This document shows, piece after piece, positions 1-8,730 of a DNA stretch of 34,345 bases. Position numbers and translations under genes: made by a program. Position 1 is the stretch's first letter. Every line of letters begins with the position of its first letter. The notes beneath the pieces are model-generated. The model did no database searches. It was not told the origin of the DNA and saw only the letters and a list, made by a program, of their open reading frames with translations. Source of the DNA: Gemmatimonadaceae bacterium (GTDB lineage Bacteria > Gemmatimonadota > Gemmatimonadetes > Gemmatimonadales > Gemmatimonadaceae); assembly GCA_025450035.1 (NCBI GenBank), contig JANWIF010000105.1, positions 1-34,345 on the forward strand, given 5' to 3'.

Positions 1-1
1 C

Positions 2-283
2 GCGCCGCCGATCGTCGTCGGCGCGATCATCACCGTGGCCAGCGCGCGGTTAGGCATCACGACGGCGCTGCCCGGACTCTGGCTCCTGCTCTATGGAGCC
101 GGCGTCATGACCGGCGGCACCTTCTCGGTGCGCGCGGTCCCGGTCATGGGCGCCACGTTCATGCTGCTCGGCGCCGTGGCGCTCTTTCTACCGGCCGCCT
201 GGGGTACCTGGCTCCTGATCGCCGGATTCGGTGGACTGCACGTGGTGTTCGGTGTGATCATCGCGAGGAGGTATGGTGGCTGA
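2..283 (+). CDS. Partial membrane protein, C-terminal part (5' end outside window)
   Basis: The reading frame is open from the left window edge, so the true start lies upstream; a GTG at 35 is only an internal candidate. The visible 93 residues form about three or four hydrophobic helices rich in Gly, Ala and Leu, and end in a short basic tail (ARRYGG). I recognise no family. The stop codon lies inside the start region of the winged-helix regulator gene (11-nt overlap with its ATG at 273), which points to translational coupling and a shared operon. A membrane protein directly before a regulator of this type suggests a joint function, but nothing in the sequence says what it is. Confidence 0.7.
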   Translation, partial: APPIVVGAIITVASARLGITTALPGLWLLLYGAGVMTGGTFSVRAVPVMGATFMLLGAVALFLPAAWGTWLLIAGFGGLHVVFGVIIARRYGG

Positions 284-683
284 TTCCAGCGCGGCGCCCC
301 GCCGTCGCCCAACTGGCGACACGGCCGACAAGAAGAGTGTCCTGACCCGGGTCCGCGCGGACGGGCCCGGCGGCGCGCACTCTGACGAGCTCGATACGCT
401 CATCCATCACCGGATGCGATTGGGCATCGTGAGCGCGCTCGCCGCCGAAGAGTCGCTCACCTTCAACGAGCTCAAGGGACTGCTGCGCACCACCGACGGC
501 AATCTCAGCGTGCACGCACGCAAGCTGGAGGACGCGCAGTACGTCACCGTGACCAAACGCTTCGAGGGGCGTCGTCCGCGCACCGAGTACCGTCTCACCG
601 GTGCCGGCCGCAAGGCGCTGCAACGTTATCTGGACCACATGGAAGCGCTCATCCGGGCGACCCGTGACACACTTCACCGGTAG
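273..683 (+). CDS. Winged-helix transcriptional regulator (HTH_34 type)
   Basis: A 136-residue protein. After a charged, low-complexity N-terminus of about 35 residues comes a compact winged-helix domain: [23 protein letters not shown], then [15 protein letters not shown] as recognition helix, and a wing with [10 protein letters not shown]. This is the pattern of the small MarR/ArsR-like HTH_34 family, which usually acts as a local repressor. AGGAGG at 266-271 sits one base before the ATG at 273, too close for a good ribosome site; the GTG at 276 is spaced a little better, so translation may begin at either codon. It overlaps the upstream membrane gene and is followed 25 nt later by the prenyltransferase. 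It probably controls this cluster. No sensing residues are evident, so the ligand is unknown. Confidence 0.88.
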   Translation: MVADSSAAPRRRPTGDTADKKSVLTRVRADGPGGAHSDELDTLIHHRMRLGIVSALAAEESLTFNELKGLLRTTDGNLSVHARKLEDAQYVTVTKRFEGRRPRTEYRLTGAGRKALQRYLDHMEALIRATRDTLHR

Positions 684-708
684 TCATTTTTTTTTCTCCG
701 TTAACTTT

Positions 709-1440
709 ATGCGACCAAGCACTTTGAGCTCGACCCCCGGCCTGCACGTGGCCATGATCATGGATGGCAACGGTCGCTGGGCGACCGCGCGCGGCCTGCC
801 GCGATCCGCCGGACATCGGCACGGGGTCGATACCGTGCGCCGAGTCGTCGAAGCGGCGCCGAACCTCGGGATCGGCACGCTCACGCTCTACGCGTTCAGC
901 GCGGACAACTGGCAGCGCCCGCCGCGCGAGGTCAGCGCGCTCATGCGACTCTTTCGCGTCTATCTGCGCGTCGAGTCGTCGCGGCTCGCCAGGAACGGCG
1001 TCCGGCTGTCGGTGATCGGGCGCCGCGACCGGTTGTCGCTTCCGCTGCGCGCCGGCATCGAGGCCGCCGAGGAGGCCACTGCGTTAGGCACCAGGCTGCA
1101 TCTGCGGCTGGCCATCGACTACTCGGCGCGCGATGCGATCGCCCACGCCGCGCGCCTGATGGCCGCGAGCGGACACGAGCTCACGCGCGAACGGCTGAGC
1201 GAATCGCTCGCCGGGGCGCACGGCCCCGCCGCCGCCGCGCCCGATGTCGACCTGCTCGTTCGAACGGGCGGCGAACGCCGGCTGAGCGATTTTCTTCTCT
1301 GGGAGTGCGCCTACGCCGAGCTCTGGTTCAGCGACGTGATGTGGCCGGACTTCGCGGCAATCGATCTCGCCGCCGCCGTATCGGATTTTCATCATCGGGA
1401 ACGCCGCTTCGGCGCCATTCCCGCCGCCCAGGCGGTGTGA
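709..1440 (+). CDS. uppS: Cis-prenyltransferase (undecaprenyl diphosphate synthase family)
   Basis: Condenses isopentenyl diphosphate units in cis onto an allylic primer to make the polyprenyl carrier lipid used for peptidoglycan and other surface glycans. The 243 residues match the usual family length of about 240-250. Family motifs are all present: the substrate-binding [10 protein letters not shown] near residue 14 with its catalytic Asp, GHRHGV, the FSADNWQRP block, and [15 protein letters not shown] near the C-terminus, followed by WPDF. The frame is open further upstream, but ATG 709 gives the family-sized N-terminus; no strong ribosome site is visible there. DUF4173 starts 2 nt after the stop. 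Placement beside an HTH regulator and a DUF4173 protein is not the usual cell-envelope cluster, so it could be a second, specialised copy (inference). Confidence 0.92.
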   Translation: MRPSTLSSTPGLHVAMIMDGNGRWATARGLPRSAGHRHGVDTVRRVVEAAPNLGIGTLTLYAFSADNWQRPPREVSALMRLFRVYLRVESSRLARNGVRLSVIGRRDRLSLPLRAGIEAAEEATALGTRLHLRLAIDYSARDAIAHAARLMAASGHELTRERLSESLAGAHGPAAAAPDVDLLVRTGGERRLSDFLLWECAYAELWFSDVMWPDFAAIDLAAAVSDFHHRERRFGAIPAAQAV

Positions 1441-1442
1441 CC

Positions 1443-2909
1443 ATGCGCGCCACCATCTCGCCCGCCGCGCGCGATGCCGCGCTCATCTGGCCGCCCGCCG
1501 TCGCCGTCGCGGCGCTCGGTGCCGCCGTCTGTGTGTTTGCCGCGCCGGGGATCAACTGGGGACTGTGGACGCTGGCTGCCGCGTTAGGCTTGGCGTACGT
1601 CGTGCTGCATTCCCGGGCGCGCCTGACACCCGCGATGGTCATCCTCCTCGCGGCCGCGTGCGCGCTCGCGCTCGGCACGGGGGTCACCGCGGACGCCGAC
1701 TTCTATCCGGTGATCCTGTTAGGCACCGCGACCATGCTCGCCGTCGCCATGCTGCTGGCTGCGGGCGCGCCGCTGCACCGCGTGGGCGCGCGGTTCATCG
1801 CGCTTGCTCCGATCGAGGGCGCCGCGCGGGCCGTGGGCGAGTCGTCGCGGCGCCTCCTCGAAGGCGTTGCGCTCGCCCGGTCCGGCCGCGACGCGAGGAT
1901 GCTCCGCGGCGCGCTCATCGCCCTGCCCATTGTTGCAGTGCTGGCACTGCTCCTGTCTGCCGCCGACCCCGTGATGGCGCGACTACGCGTCTACGCGCTC
2001 CAGTTGGCGCAGCACTCGACGATGGTGCCCCGCCTGGTGTGCTTCGTGGTGCTCGGCGCCCTCACGTTGGGCGCGTACGGCATCGCCGCCCGGCCCGTGC
2101 AGCCGGCCGACGCGAAACCGACCGAGCGTCCGCGACTCGAGTTCAATGACACCGAACGCCTCACCATTCTGGGCTCGGTGAGCGCGCTCTTCGCGCTGTT
2201 TCTCGCGTTGCAGGTCTCGTATTTTTTCGGCAACATCGCCGCCGTCGCCGGCAACGGAGTGACGTACGCTACCTATGCGCGCCAGGGCTTTGGTGAGCTG
2301 ACAGTGGCCGCGTCGATCTCGACGCTGCTCGTCCTGTGGCTCCAGAGCCACGCCGCGCGCGGTGATCGCGAAGGACGCGTGCGCGCGGCTGCGCTCGCGC
2401 TCGTATTCTTCGTGCAGCTCCTGCTCGATTCGGCGTACCGGCGCGTGGTGCTGTACGAGAGTGCATACGGCTATACCGCCGCGCGACTCTACGCCAAGGT
2501 GTACATGGTGATCGTCTCGCTGGCACTGATCGCACTCGGCGTCGAGATCTGGGGCACGCTCGACACCCGTCGACTGATTCGACGTGTGGCCCTGGCCGGC
2601 GTGGTCGCGCTCATCGCATTGACATACTGGAACCATCAGGCGTGGATCGCGCGGCGGAACCTCGCCCGCTTCACCGTCACGGGTCATCTCGATGAGCAGT
2701 ATCTCGTGAGCGGGCTCTCCGCGAACGCCGTGCCGACGATCGTTCGTGCGCTCGCCGCACTGCCTGACGAGGAATCCGCCCGCCTGCGCGCAGCGTTAGG
2801 CAAAGAGTACGGCCGCAGATGGAGCGTGCCGCGTCCGTCGCACTGGTACGAAGGGAGTCTCCGCTCGAGGCAGGCCCACCAGGCGCTCGCGACTGTCGGC
2901 ATTCCGTAA
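1443..2909 (+). CDS. DUF4173 polytopic membrane protein
   Basis: A 488-residue integral membrane protein with roughly ten to twelve hydrophobic segments through the first 400 residues and a soluble C-terminal tail of about 90 residues. The block with YARQGFGELTVAA and DSAYRRVVLYESAYGYT, followed by ARLYAKVYM, is the recognisable core of the DUF4173/DUF4153 family, whose biochemical role is unknown. ATG 1443 lies 2 nt after the uppS stop, so the two are almost certainly co-translated; the frame is open further upstream but would overlap uppS. The gene holds three GTTAGGC motifs (1583, 1718, 2795), each read as Leu-Gly with the rare TTA codon. It ends 93 nt before hemQ. Confidence 0.85.
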   Translation: MRATISPAARDAALIWPPAVAVAALGAAVCVFAAPGINWGLWTLAAALGLAYVVLHSRARLTPAMVILLAAACALALGTGVTADADFYPVILLGTATMLAVAMLLAAGAPLHRVGARFIALAPIEGAARAVGESSRRLLEGVALARSGRDARMLRGALIALPIVAVLALLLSAADPVMARLRVYALQLAQHSTMVPRLVCFVVLGALTLGAYGIAARPVQPADAKPTERPRLEFNDTERLTILGSVSALFALFLALQVSYFFGNIAAVAGNGVTYATYARQGFGELTVAASISTLLVLWLQSHAARGDREGRVRAAALALVFFVQLLLDSAYRRVVLYESAYGYTAARLYAKVYMVIVSLALIALGVEIWGTLDTRRLIRRVALAGVVALIALTYWNHQAWIARRNLARFTVTGHLDEQYLVSGLSANAVPTIVRALAALPDEESARLRAALGKEYGRRWSVPRPSHWYEGSLRSRQAHQALATVGIP

Positions 2910-3002
2910 ACAGCTCGGCGCCCGCTTCTCGGATGGCGGCTACGAAGGACCCCAGCTCTCCCGCGGGCACCACGACCCCTCCCGCGAGGCTAGATTTCCC
3001 CC

Positions 3003-3797
3003 ATGACTCACGCGCCGGAAACTCTCGAAGGTTGGTACGCGCTCCACCAGATCTATCGGACCCCGAACGATGTGCTCTCCGACGCCCCCCCCCAGGCGCG
3101 TGCGAGTGCCACAGCGGCGCTGGCCGAGATCGCCTGTCCGGACGAAGGCGGGTGGACGGCGGTGGCGCCGCTCATTGGGTCGCGCGCGGATGTCATGGTC
3201 ATACACTTCCGCCCAACGCTCGATGCCATCGGGAGCGCCCAACAGCGGCTGGCCGCGGAACCGCTCTTCGCCCGCTCCCCCCTCGTATACTCGTTTCTGA
3301 GCATCGCCGAGGCCGGTCTGTACCACATCACCGCACGGCTGGCCAAGGACGCCCAGGAGCGGGGCGGGGCAGTGGGAGACGAGGCCTATCGGGCCGCGCT
3401 CGCCCAACGCGTGGAGGCGGAGCTCGCCACACCGCACCTTCAGCGCCGACTCTATCCGACGCGTCCCGCGGAGATGCCCTACGTCTGCTTCTACCCAATG
3501 TCCAAGCGCCGGACGGCGGCGGACAACTGGTACACGCTGTCGCTCGAGGAGCGCAGCCAGTTGATGAACGCCCACGGCCTGACTGGACGACGCTATGCCG
3601 GCCGTGTGGTGCAAGTGATCACGGGCGCCATCGGCCTGGATGCGTGGGAGTGGGGAGTGACGTTGTTTGCGCGCGACCCGCTCGATTTCAAGAAGCTGGT
3701 CACCGACATGCGCTTCGATGAAGTCTCCGCTCGTTACGCCGAGTTCGGCGAATTCTTCGTCGGTCGGTTGGCCGCGGACGGCGCGTGGCCTGGCTGA
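3003..3797 (+). CDS. hemQ: HemQ/ChdC coproheme decarboxylase (chlorite dismutase-like)
   Basis: Catalyses the last step of the coproporphyrin-dependent heme pathway: peroxide-driven decarboxylation of two propionates of coproheme to give heme b. The 264-residue protein carries the full C-terminal signature: YPMSKRR with the catalytic Tyr, NWYTL, EERSQLMNAHGLTGRRY with the proximal heme-ligand His, ITGAIGLDAWEWGVTLFA, and FKKLVTDMRFDEVSARY. The length fits the family. A run of nine C (3085-3093) falls in the codons around residues 28-31, a possible slippage site. The AT-richer TAGATT just upstream may be a -10 element. lplA begins one base after the stop, so the two genes are probably one transcript. 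Confidence 0.93.
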   Translation: MTHAPETLEGWYALHQIYRTPNDVLSDAPPQARASATAALAEIACPDEGGWTAVAPLIGSRADVMVIHFRPTLDAIGSAQQRLAAEPLFARSPLVYSFLSIAEAGLYHITARLAKDAQERGGAVGDEAYRAALAQRVEAELATPHLQRRLYPTRPAEMPYVCFYPMSKRRTAADNWYTLSLEERSQLMNAHGLTGRRYAGRVVQVITGAIGLDAWEWGVTLFARDPLDFKKLVTDMRFDEVSARYAEFGEFFVGRLAADGAWPG

Positions 3798-3798
3798 G

Positions 3799-4788
3799 AT
3801 GCTACTGCTCGACAACGATGGCTCCACCGATCCGACGCTCAATCTCGCGCTCGAAGAGTACGCGCTCCTCAATTTGGACCTCTCGGAGAGCTACCTGCTC
3901 TTCTACGTCAATCGGCCGTCGATCATCATCGGGAAGCACCAGAACACCATCGAAGAGATCAACTGCGATCGCGTAGAGGAGCGTGACATCGCCGTCGTGC
4001 GCCGCATCAGTGGCGGCGGCGCGGTCTACCACGACCTCGGCAACTTGAGCTTCAGCTTCATCACACGCTACACCCCCCAACGATTCAACAACTACGCAGA
4101 GTTCACCGGGCCGGTGGTCCAGGCGCTGCGCGACCTCGAGGTACCCGCCGAGCTCACAGGGCGCAACGATATCGTCGTCCAGGGACGCAAGGTCTCGGGA
4201 AACGCCCAAGTGGTGAGGGGCGAACGGATGTTCAGCCACGGCACGCTGCTCCTCGATTCCAACCTGGACGACATCACGCTCGCCTTGCGTCCCAAGCCGG
4301 GTAAGGTGGAGTCCAAGGGCATCCAATCGATTCGCAGCCGGGTGGCCAACATTTCGGAGTTTCTGCGCCAGCCGTTAGGCATGGACGAGTTTCGCGCCGC
4401 GCTGCTGGCGCGCCTCTTTCCCGGTTCGGCTCCCGCGCCCAGGCACGAATTCGCCGGCGCCGACCGCGATCGCATTCGCGAACTTGCCGACGCCAAGTAC
4501 CGCACGTGGGAGTGGAACTACGGCGAGTCGCCGCCCTTCAACCTCCAACGCACGCGACGTTTCCCGATCGGCGAGGTCGATGCGCGGTTGCAGGTCGAGG
4601 ATGGCTTCATCCGGTCGATCCGCTTCTTTGGCGACTTCTTTTCCAGCCGCGACATTGCGGATCTCGAGCGGGCGCTCACCGGCGTTCGATATCGTCGCGC
4701 CGAGCTCGCCGAGGCGCTGCGACAGGCCGAAGCCTCCACGTACCTCCAGGGCGTCTCCGAAGGCGACCTTCTCGCGCTCCTGTACTGA
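3799..4788 (+). CDS. lplA: Lipoate-protein ligase A
   Basis: Activates free lipoate with ATP and transfers it to the target lysine of the 2-oxoacid dehydrogenase E2 subunits and GcvH. The 329-residue product has the normal length of a full two-domain LplA. Key motifs are RRISGGGAVYHD near residue 73, the GRNDIVVQGRKVSGNAQ block with the catalytic Lys, and FSHGTLLL; a C-terminal accessory domain follows from about residue 240. ATG 3799 is chosen because it lies one base past the hemQ stop and starts with the family-typical MLLLDNDGSTDPTLNLALEE; an upstream extension would run through hemQ. Pairing with hemQ is unusual and may reflect shared control of cofactor supply (inference). Confidence 0.93.
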   Translation: MLLLDNDGSTDPTLNLALEEYALLNLDLSESYLLFYVNRPSIIIGKHQNTIEEINCDRVEERDIAVVRRISGGGAVYHDLGNLSFSFITRYTPQRFNNYAEFTGPVVQALRDLEVPAELTGRNDIVVQGRKVSGNAQVVRGERMFSHGTLLLDSNLDDITLALRPKPGKVESKGIQSIRSRVANISEFLRQPLGMDEFRAALLARLFPGSAPAPRHEFAGADRDRIRELADAKYRTWEWNYGESPPFNLQRTRRFPIGEVDARLQVEDGFIRSIRFFGDFFSSRDIADLERALTGVRYRRAELAEALRQAEASTYLQGVSEGDLLALLY

Positions 4789-4845
4789 CGGGTTGTGTGA
4801 CCGCCCGTACTGCCGGGCTCAACTATTGCACGGGCCGCGTTGGGC

Positions 4846-4878
4846 GGGGGGGGGGAGGGGGGAGGGGGGAGGGGGGAG
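4846..4878 (+). repeat. Poly-G tract with (G6A) repeats, G-quadruplex candidate
   Basis: In the 180-bp gap between lplA and the lipoprotein gene the + strand reads ten G, A, then three units of G6A. The purine bias continues for another 25 nt. Four long G-runs with one-base loops are the strongest kind of quadruplex-forming arrangement. It lies about 90 nt upstream of the lipoprotein start, within its likely leader or promoter, so folding or slippage there could alter expression. The tract length may vary between cells or between sequencing reads. Confidence 0.8.
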
Positions 4879-4968
4879 CGGGAGGAACGGAGGGGATAGG
4901 ACGCAGGTTATCTTCACGGGGCCGGCACCCACCGGTGCCGCCCGTGGCGCCACTCACCGGAGGTCTGA

Positions 4969-5646
4969 ATGCCCGCACGACGTCTTGCCGCCGCGCCGCA
5001 GCTTCTCGCGCTGGCAATGGTGGCCGCCTTGCTCGCGGCCTGCTCGAGTGATTCGGTCACCCGCCCAACGACGACCGGCAACATCGAACTCATGGCGCGC
5101 TTCGATTCCGTGCTCGTGGCGTTAGGCCCCGACCAGGGCGCGCGCAGCACGCAACTCTCGGCGCTGATCACGCTCCTCGGCCTCGGCGCCCCCGTGCAGA
5201 GCGTGTCGGTCTCGATCGATGGAAACGCCGCGACCTATTCGGCGGTGGGTGGATACGAGGTGAGCGACGACGTCGAAGGCCATCCATCGGACTCGGTGTA
5301 CGCGGTGCTTGCCTGGCGCGGCGACCATGCCGATACCCTCGCCCTGGTGCTGATCTTCCAGGACCTGGTCGATGCCTCGCTCACCACCAGCGACAGTGCG
5401 TTCCAATCGACGACGGGCTCGGGTTCGGTGACTGCTGCTGCGCCGAACGGAACGTGCACCTCGTACGTCGATCACCTTCCAACCGGCATCACGATCCCGC
5501 CCGGGCTCACGTGCCAGCTCGAGACCGCCACGCCCTCCGCCGACGTCCAGGTCGCGTCGAGCGATGCGCAGCCCGTGACGCACCATCTCGTGCTCCCGTC
5601 GCAATCCGTCCCCGGCATCCGGATCGAAGGCCAGACCGGGCCGTAA
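4969..5646 (+). CDS. Predicted lipoprotein, unknown function
   Basis: A 225-residue protein with a lipoprotein signal peptide: basic MPARR, a hydrophobic stretch, and the lipobox LLAAC with the acylated Cys at about residue 25, followed by SSDS, which suggests export to the outer membrane. The mature part is Ser/Thr-rich with beta-like stretches and has two further Cys (CTSY and TCQLE), which could form a disulfide. I do not recognise the family. The start is supported by GGAGGT at 4959-4964. A 7-bp hairpin (4923-4940) and the poly-G tract lie in the leader region. It is convergent with pntB, whose stop is only 24 nt away. Confidence 0.8.
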   Translation: MPARRLAAAPQLLALAMVAALLAACSSDSVTRPTTTGNIELMARFDSVLVALGPDQGARSTQLSALITLLGLGAPVQSVSVSIDGNAATYSAVGGYEVSDDVEGHPSDSVYAVLAWRGDHADTLALVLIFQDLVDASLTTSDSAFQSTTGSGSVTAAAPNGTCTSYVDHLPTGITIPPGLTCQLETATPSADVQVASSDAQPVTHHLVLPSQSVPGIRIEGQTGP

Positions 5647-5670
5647 CACCGTCGCGCGTCGAGCGGCCGG

Positions 5671-7080
5671 CTAGACGCTCCTGAGCGCTTCGACGAGGCT
5701 CGTCAGCGATTTCTTCGCGTCCCCGAACAACATTCGCGTTCGATCGCGATAGAACAGCGCGTTGTCGATGCCGGCGAAGCCGGCGCCCATGCTGCGCTTG
5801 AGCACGATGACGTTGCGCGCCTTGTCCACGTCGAGGATCGGCATCCCGTAGATCGGGCTCGTCGGATCCTCGCGTGCGGCGGGATTCACCACATCGTTCG
5901 CTCCCACCACGAGCACCACGTCGGTGCTGTCGAAGTCGCCATTGATCTGGTCCATCTCCACCAGCTCGTCGTACGGGATGTTCGCCTCGGCGAGCAGCAC
6001 GTTCATGTGGCCCGGCATGCGGCCGGCCACGGGATGGATGGCGAACTTCACGTCCACGCCCCGCCGCTCCAGCTCCTGCGCCAATTCGCGGACCGCGTGC
6101 TGTCCCTCGGCCACGGCCAATCCGTAGCCGGGGCCGATCACCACTTTTCGCGCGTACGCGAGCGCGACGGCCGTGTCTTCGGCCGTCGTTTGGCGAACGG
6201 TTTTTGGGGCGCCGGCGGCACCCGGCGCGCCGCCGACGGCTACCGCGGCACCCGCGCCGAATGCGCCGAAGAACACGTTGCCCAACGACCGGTTCATCGC
6301 CTTCCCCATGAGCAGCGTGAGCAGGGTGCCCGACGCCCCCACGAGAATTCCCGCCACGACCAGCATCTCGTTGTCCAACACCAATCCCGTGAACGCCGCC
6401 GCGATTCCGGTGAGCGCATTCAACGTCGCGATCACGACCGGCATGTCGCCGCCGCCGATCGGCAGCACCAGCAGCGCGCCTAACGCAAGGGCGACCGCGA
6501 ACACGAACCAGGGTGTGGAGCCGGTGTCGTTGCCGGTCACCATCATCGCCCCCAATACGGCGATGGCCGCCACCAGCAGCGCGTTGAGCACCCGCTGCAT
6601 CATGAATTGCACCGGTTTCCCCGGCAGCAGCTCCTGCAACTTGGCGAACGCCACGGCGCTGCCGGTGAACGACACCGCGCCGATGGCCGTGCCGAGGACG
6701 ACGCTCACCGCTTCGCCGCCGCGCACCGGTGCGATGCTCGACAACCTGAGGTATTCGGCCAGCGACACCAGCGCCGCCGTCCCTCCGCCTAACCCATTGA
6801 GCAGGCCCACCATCTGCGGCATGGCGGTCATCTGCACGCGCCGCGCGGCCACGATGCCGATAGCGCCGCCCACCGCGATGCCCAACGCCAGCTCGCCGTA
6901 GGACATGATGTCGCGATCGAGCAGCGTGATTCCCAGGGCGAGGAACACGCCTACGGCGGCCAGGAGGTTGCCGTTGCGAGCGGTGGCGGGGGAACTGAGC
7001 TTCTTGAGACCGAGGATGAGGAGGACTATGGCGATGATGTAGGTGACGTCGATGAGGCCCGTGCGCGCGTCAAGGATCAC
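5671..7080 (-). CDS. pntB: NAD(P) transhydrogenase subunit beta
   Basis: Beta subunit of the proton-translocating nicotinamide nucleotide transhydrogenase, which uses the proton gradient to drive NADPH formation from NADH. 469 residues. The first ~270 residues are the membrane domain with about eight or nine helices (start ARTGLIDVTYIIAIVLLI). The C-terminal ~180 residues are the NADP(H)-binding domain III, with GPGYGLAVAEGQHAV, HPVAGRMPGHMNVLLAEA, VGANDVVNPAA and KRSMGAGFAG. The two are joined by an Ala/Gly-rich linker. The start is GTG 7080, whose GTGA overlaps the stop of pntA2, so translation is coupled. Two GTTAGGC motifs (6478, 6787) are read as Leu-Gly. Confidence 0.96.
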   Translation of the reverse strand: MILDARTGLIDVTYIIAIVLLILGLKKLSSPATARNGNLLAAVGVFLALGITLLDRDIMSYGELALGIAVGGAIGIVAARRVQMTAMPQMVGLLNGLGGGTAALVSLAEYLRLSSIAPVRGGEAVSVVLGTAIGAVSFTGSAVAFAKLQELLPGKPVQFMMQRVLNALLVAAIAVLGAMMVTGNDTGSTPWFVFAVALALGALLVLPIGGGDMPVVIATLNALTGIAAAFTGLVLDNEMLVVAGILVGASGTLLTLLMGKAMNRSLGNVFFGAFGAGAAVAVGGAPGAAGAPKTVRQTTAEDTAVALAYARKVVIGPGYGLAVAEGQHAVRELAQELERRGVDVKFAIHPVAGRMPGHMNVLLAEANIPYDELVEMDQINGDFDSTDVVLVVGANDVVNPAAREDPTSPIYGMPILDVDKARNVIVLKRSMGAGFAGIDNALFYRDRTRMLFGDAKKSLTSLVEALRSV

Positions 7081-7373
7081 TTCGGTCCCTCCGGTCTTCT
7101 CTTGAACATCTCGAGCATCCGGTCGGTGACCACGAACCCGCCGAATACGTTGGCCGCGCCGAGTACGACTGCGACGAAGCCCAGCGCGTGGAGCAGCGGC
7201 GTGTTCGCCGCGCCCAGCACCAGCATCGCGCCCAACAGCACGATGCCGTGCACCGCATTGGTGGCCGACATGAGCGGCGTGTGCAGGATGGACGGCACGC
7301 GCGAGATGACCTCGTAGCCGGTGAAGATGGCCAGGATCACCACCAGCGTCGACAGCAGGAACTCCCGGGTCAT
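7077..7373 (-). CDS. pntA2: NAD(P) transhydrogenase subunit alpha, membrane part (PntA2)
   Basis: A 98-residue membrane protein with three or four helices, matching the split-type alpha-2 subunit that corresponds to the C-terminal membrane segment of single-chain PntA. Typical features are the N-terminal ILAIFTGYEVISRVPSILHTPLMS and AVHGIVLLGA, followed by a VVLGAANVFGGFVVTDRML segment and a short basic tail (KRRPEGPK). It lies between pntA1 and pntB with 4-nt overlaps on both sides (ATGA and GTGA), the classic arrangement for a stoichiometric membrane complex. Confidence 0.95.
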   Translation of the reverse strand: MTREFLLSTLVVILAIFTGYEVISRVPSILHTPLMSATNAVHGIVLLGAMLVLGAANTPLLHALGFVAVVLGAANVFGGFVVTDRMLEMFKRRPEGPK

Positions 7374-8557
7374 ACCTTGGCCTCCGTGGCCCGCTTGGCC
7401 GCGTTGGGCGGCCCCGAGACGCCCGGCGGCGGCGCCAGGCGCATCTCGCCCTGCGCCGTCACCACCACCGCTTTTGTGATCTCGTCGTTGAAATCGAGCT
7501 CGACCGTGCCGTTAGGCGAGAAGTGCTTGAGCAACGCGGCGACGTTGCGCGCGTACATCTGGCTGGCGTCGTAGGCCAGTTGACTGGGCAGATTGAGTGG
7601 CGCGACGATCGTCACGCCGTGCTCGACGACGGTTTTCCCCGGCTGGCTCAGCTCGCAATTGCCGCCCTGCTCGGCGGCGAGATCGATGATCGCCGACCCG
7701 GCGCGCATGGCCCGCACCGTGTCGGCCGTGATCAGCACCGGTGCCCGCCGGCCCGGCACCAGCGCCGTCGTGATCACCGCGTCCGCCGCCGCCGCGTGCT
7801 CGTGGATGAGCTGCTTTTCTCGTGCGATGTGCTCCTCGGCCAACTCCTTGGCGTAGCCGCCGGCGTCCTGCGCCTCATCGGCACTCACCGGCAGCTCCAC
7901 GAACTTCGCGCCTAACGATTGGACCTGCTCCCTGACCACCGGCCGGGTGTCGAACGCTTCCACTACCGCGCCCAGGCGGTGCGCCGTCGCGATCGCCTGC
8001 AGCCCGGCGACGCCCGCGCCGATCACCAGCACTTTGGCCGGCCGGATCGTGCCCGCCGCCGTCATGAGGAGCGGAAAAAAGCGCCCCACCGTGTTTGCCG
8101 CGAGGAGCGCTGCTTTGTAGCCGGCCACCGTGCTCTGTGAGGAAAGGGCATCCATCATCTGTGCCCGGGTGATGCGCGGCACCAATTCCATGGATACCGC
8201 CGTGACCCCGCGTTTGGCGATGGTCCGCAGGCCATCCTGGTCGCCGCGCGGGTCGAGGAGCGCGATGAGCAGGGCACCTGGCCGGATGAAGTCCACCTCG
8301 TGTCGGCCGAGCGCGCTATTGAATGTCGGGCGGCGCACTTTGAGCACTACGTCGGCCTCAGCGAGCGCAGCCGCTGCCGTTGGGGCGACCGTCGCGCCCG
8401 CGGCTCGGTAGTCGTCGTCCGAAAACCCGGCAGATTCGCCGGCCCCCGTCTCGACCGCCACCGTACTTCCGGCCTTCACCAGACGTCCCGCGACCTCCGG
8501 GACTATGGCGACGCGGCGCTCGCCGGGAAGGATTTCTCGAGGTACACCGATGTTCAT
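7370..8557 (-). CDS. pntA: NAD(P) transhydrogenase subunit alpha, NAD-binding part (PntA1)
   Basis: A 395-residue soluble domain I of the transhydrogenase, which binds NAD(H) and passes hydride to domain III of PntB. It begins MNIGVPREILPGERRVA, as in the alanine dehydrogenase/PntA family. The NAD-binding Rossmann motif is VLVIGAGVAGLQAIATAHRLGAVVEAFDTR near residue 175, followed by REQVQSLGAKFVEL. The RQD-loop region is replaced here by SSQSTVAGYKA. ATG 8557 is preceded by a modest GGAG. It is the first gene of the pntA1-pntA2-pntB operon; any promoter should lie in 8558-8730, where I see no convincing -35/-10 pair. That gap also holds a small inverted repeat, CGTACA-6 nt-TGTACG (8600-8617). 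Confidence 0.95.
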   Translation of the reverse strand: MNIGVPREILPGERRVAIVPEVAGRLVKAGSTVAVETGAGESAGFSDDDYRAAGATVAPTAAAALAEADVVLKVRRPTFNSALGRHEVDFIRPGALLIALLDPRGDQDGLRTIAKRGVTAVSMELVPRITRAQMMDALSSQSTVAGYKAALLAANTVGRFFPLLMTAAGTIRPAKVLVIGAGVAGLQAIATAHRLGAVVEAFDTRPVVREQVQSLGAKFVELPVSADEAQDAGGYAKELAEEHIAREKQLIHEHAAAADAVITTALVPGRRAPVLITADTVRAMRAGSAIIDLAAEQGGNCELSQPGKTVVEHGVTIVAPLNLPSQLAYDASQMYARNVAALLKHFSPNGTVELDFNDEITKAVVVTAQGEMRLAPPPGVSGPPNAAKRATEAKV

Positions 8558-8730
8558 GCACTCCGCCTATGATGAGGGCGACTCGGACGGTCCTACCCCG
8601 TACACCAACATGTACGCAACAGTCGACGCCGAAGTCTATGTTATGGCGCTGCGGGGCGGAAGCGAACGCGGTGCACGCGGTATCGGCCGCGGCGTCGTGC
8701 GCACACCGAGCACGGCCTGGCGCCGCTGCG

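Noticed and set aside
687-695. Run of nine T after the winged-helix regulator, terminator-like
   Set aside because: No stable stem precedes it, and uppS and DUF4173 follow in the same direction at operon spacing.
1983-2687. Long open frame on the minus strand across the DUF4173 gene
   Set aside because: It lies opposite a family-recognised gene and its translation is Arg/His-rich and low in hydrophobic residues, typical of a shadow frame in GC-rich DNA.
2940-3872. Minus-strand frame of about 310 codons opposite hemQ
   Set aside because: hemQ on the + strand has all catalytic motifs; the opposite frame resembles no family.
5647-5700. Small CGCT/AGCG inverted repeat near the pntB end as terminator
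   Set aside because: Stem of four bases inside the coding end with no U-run.
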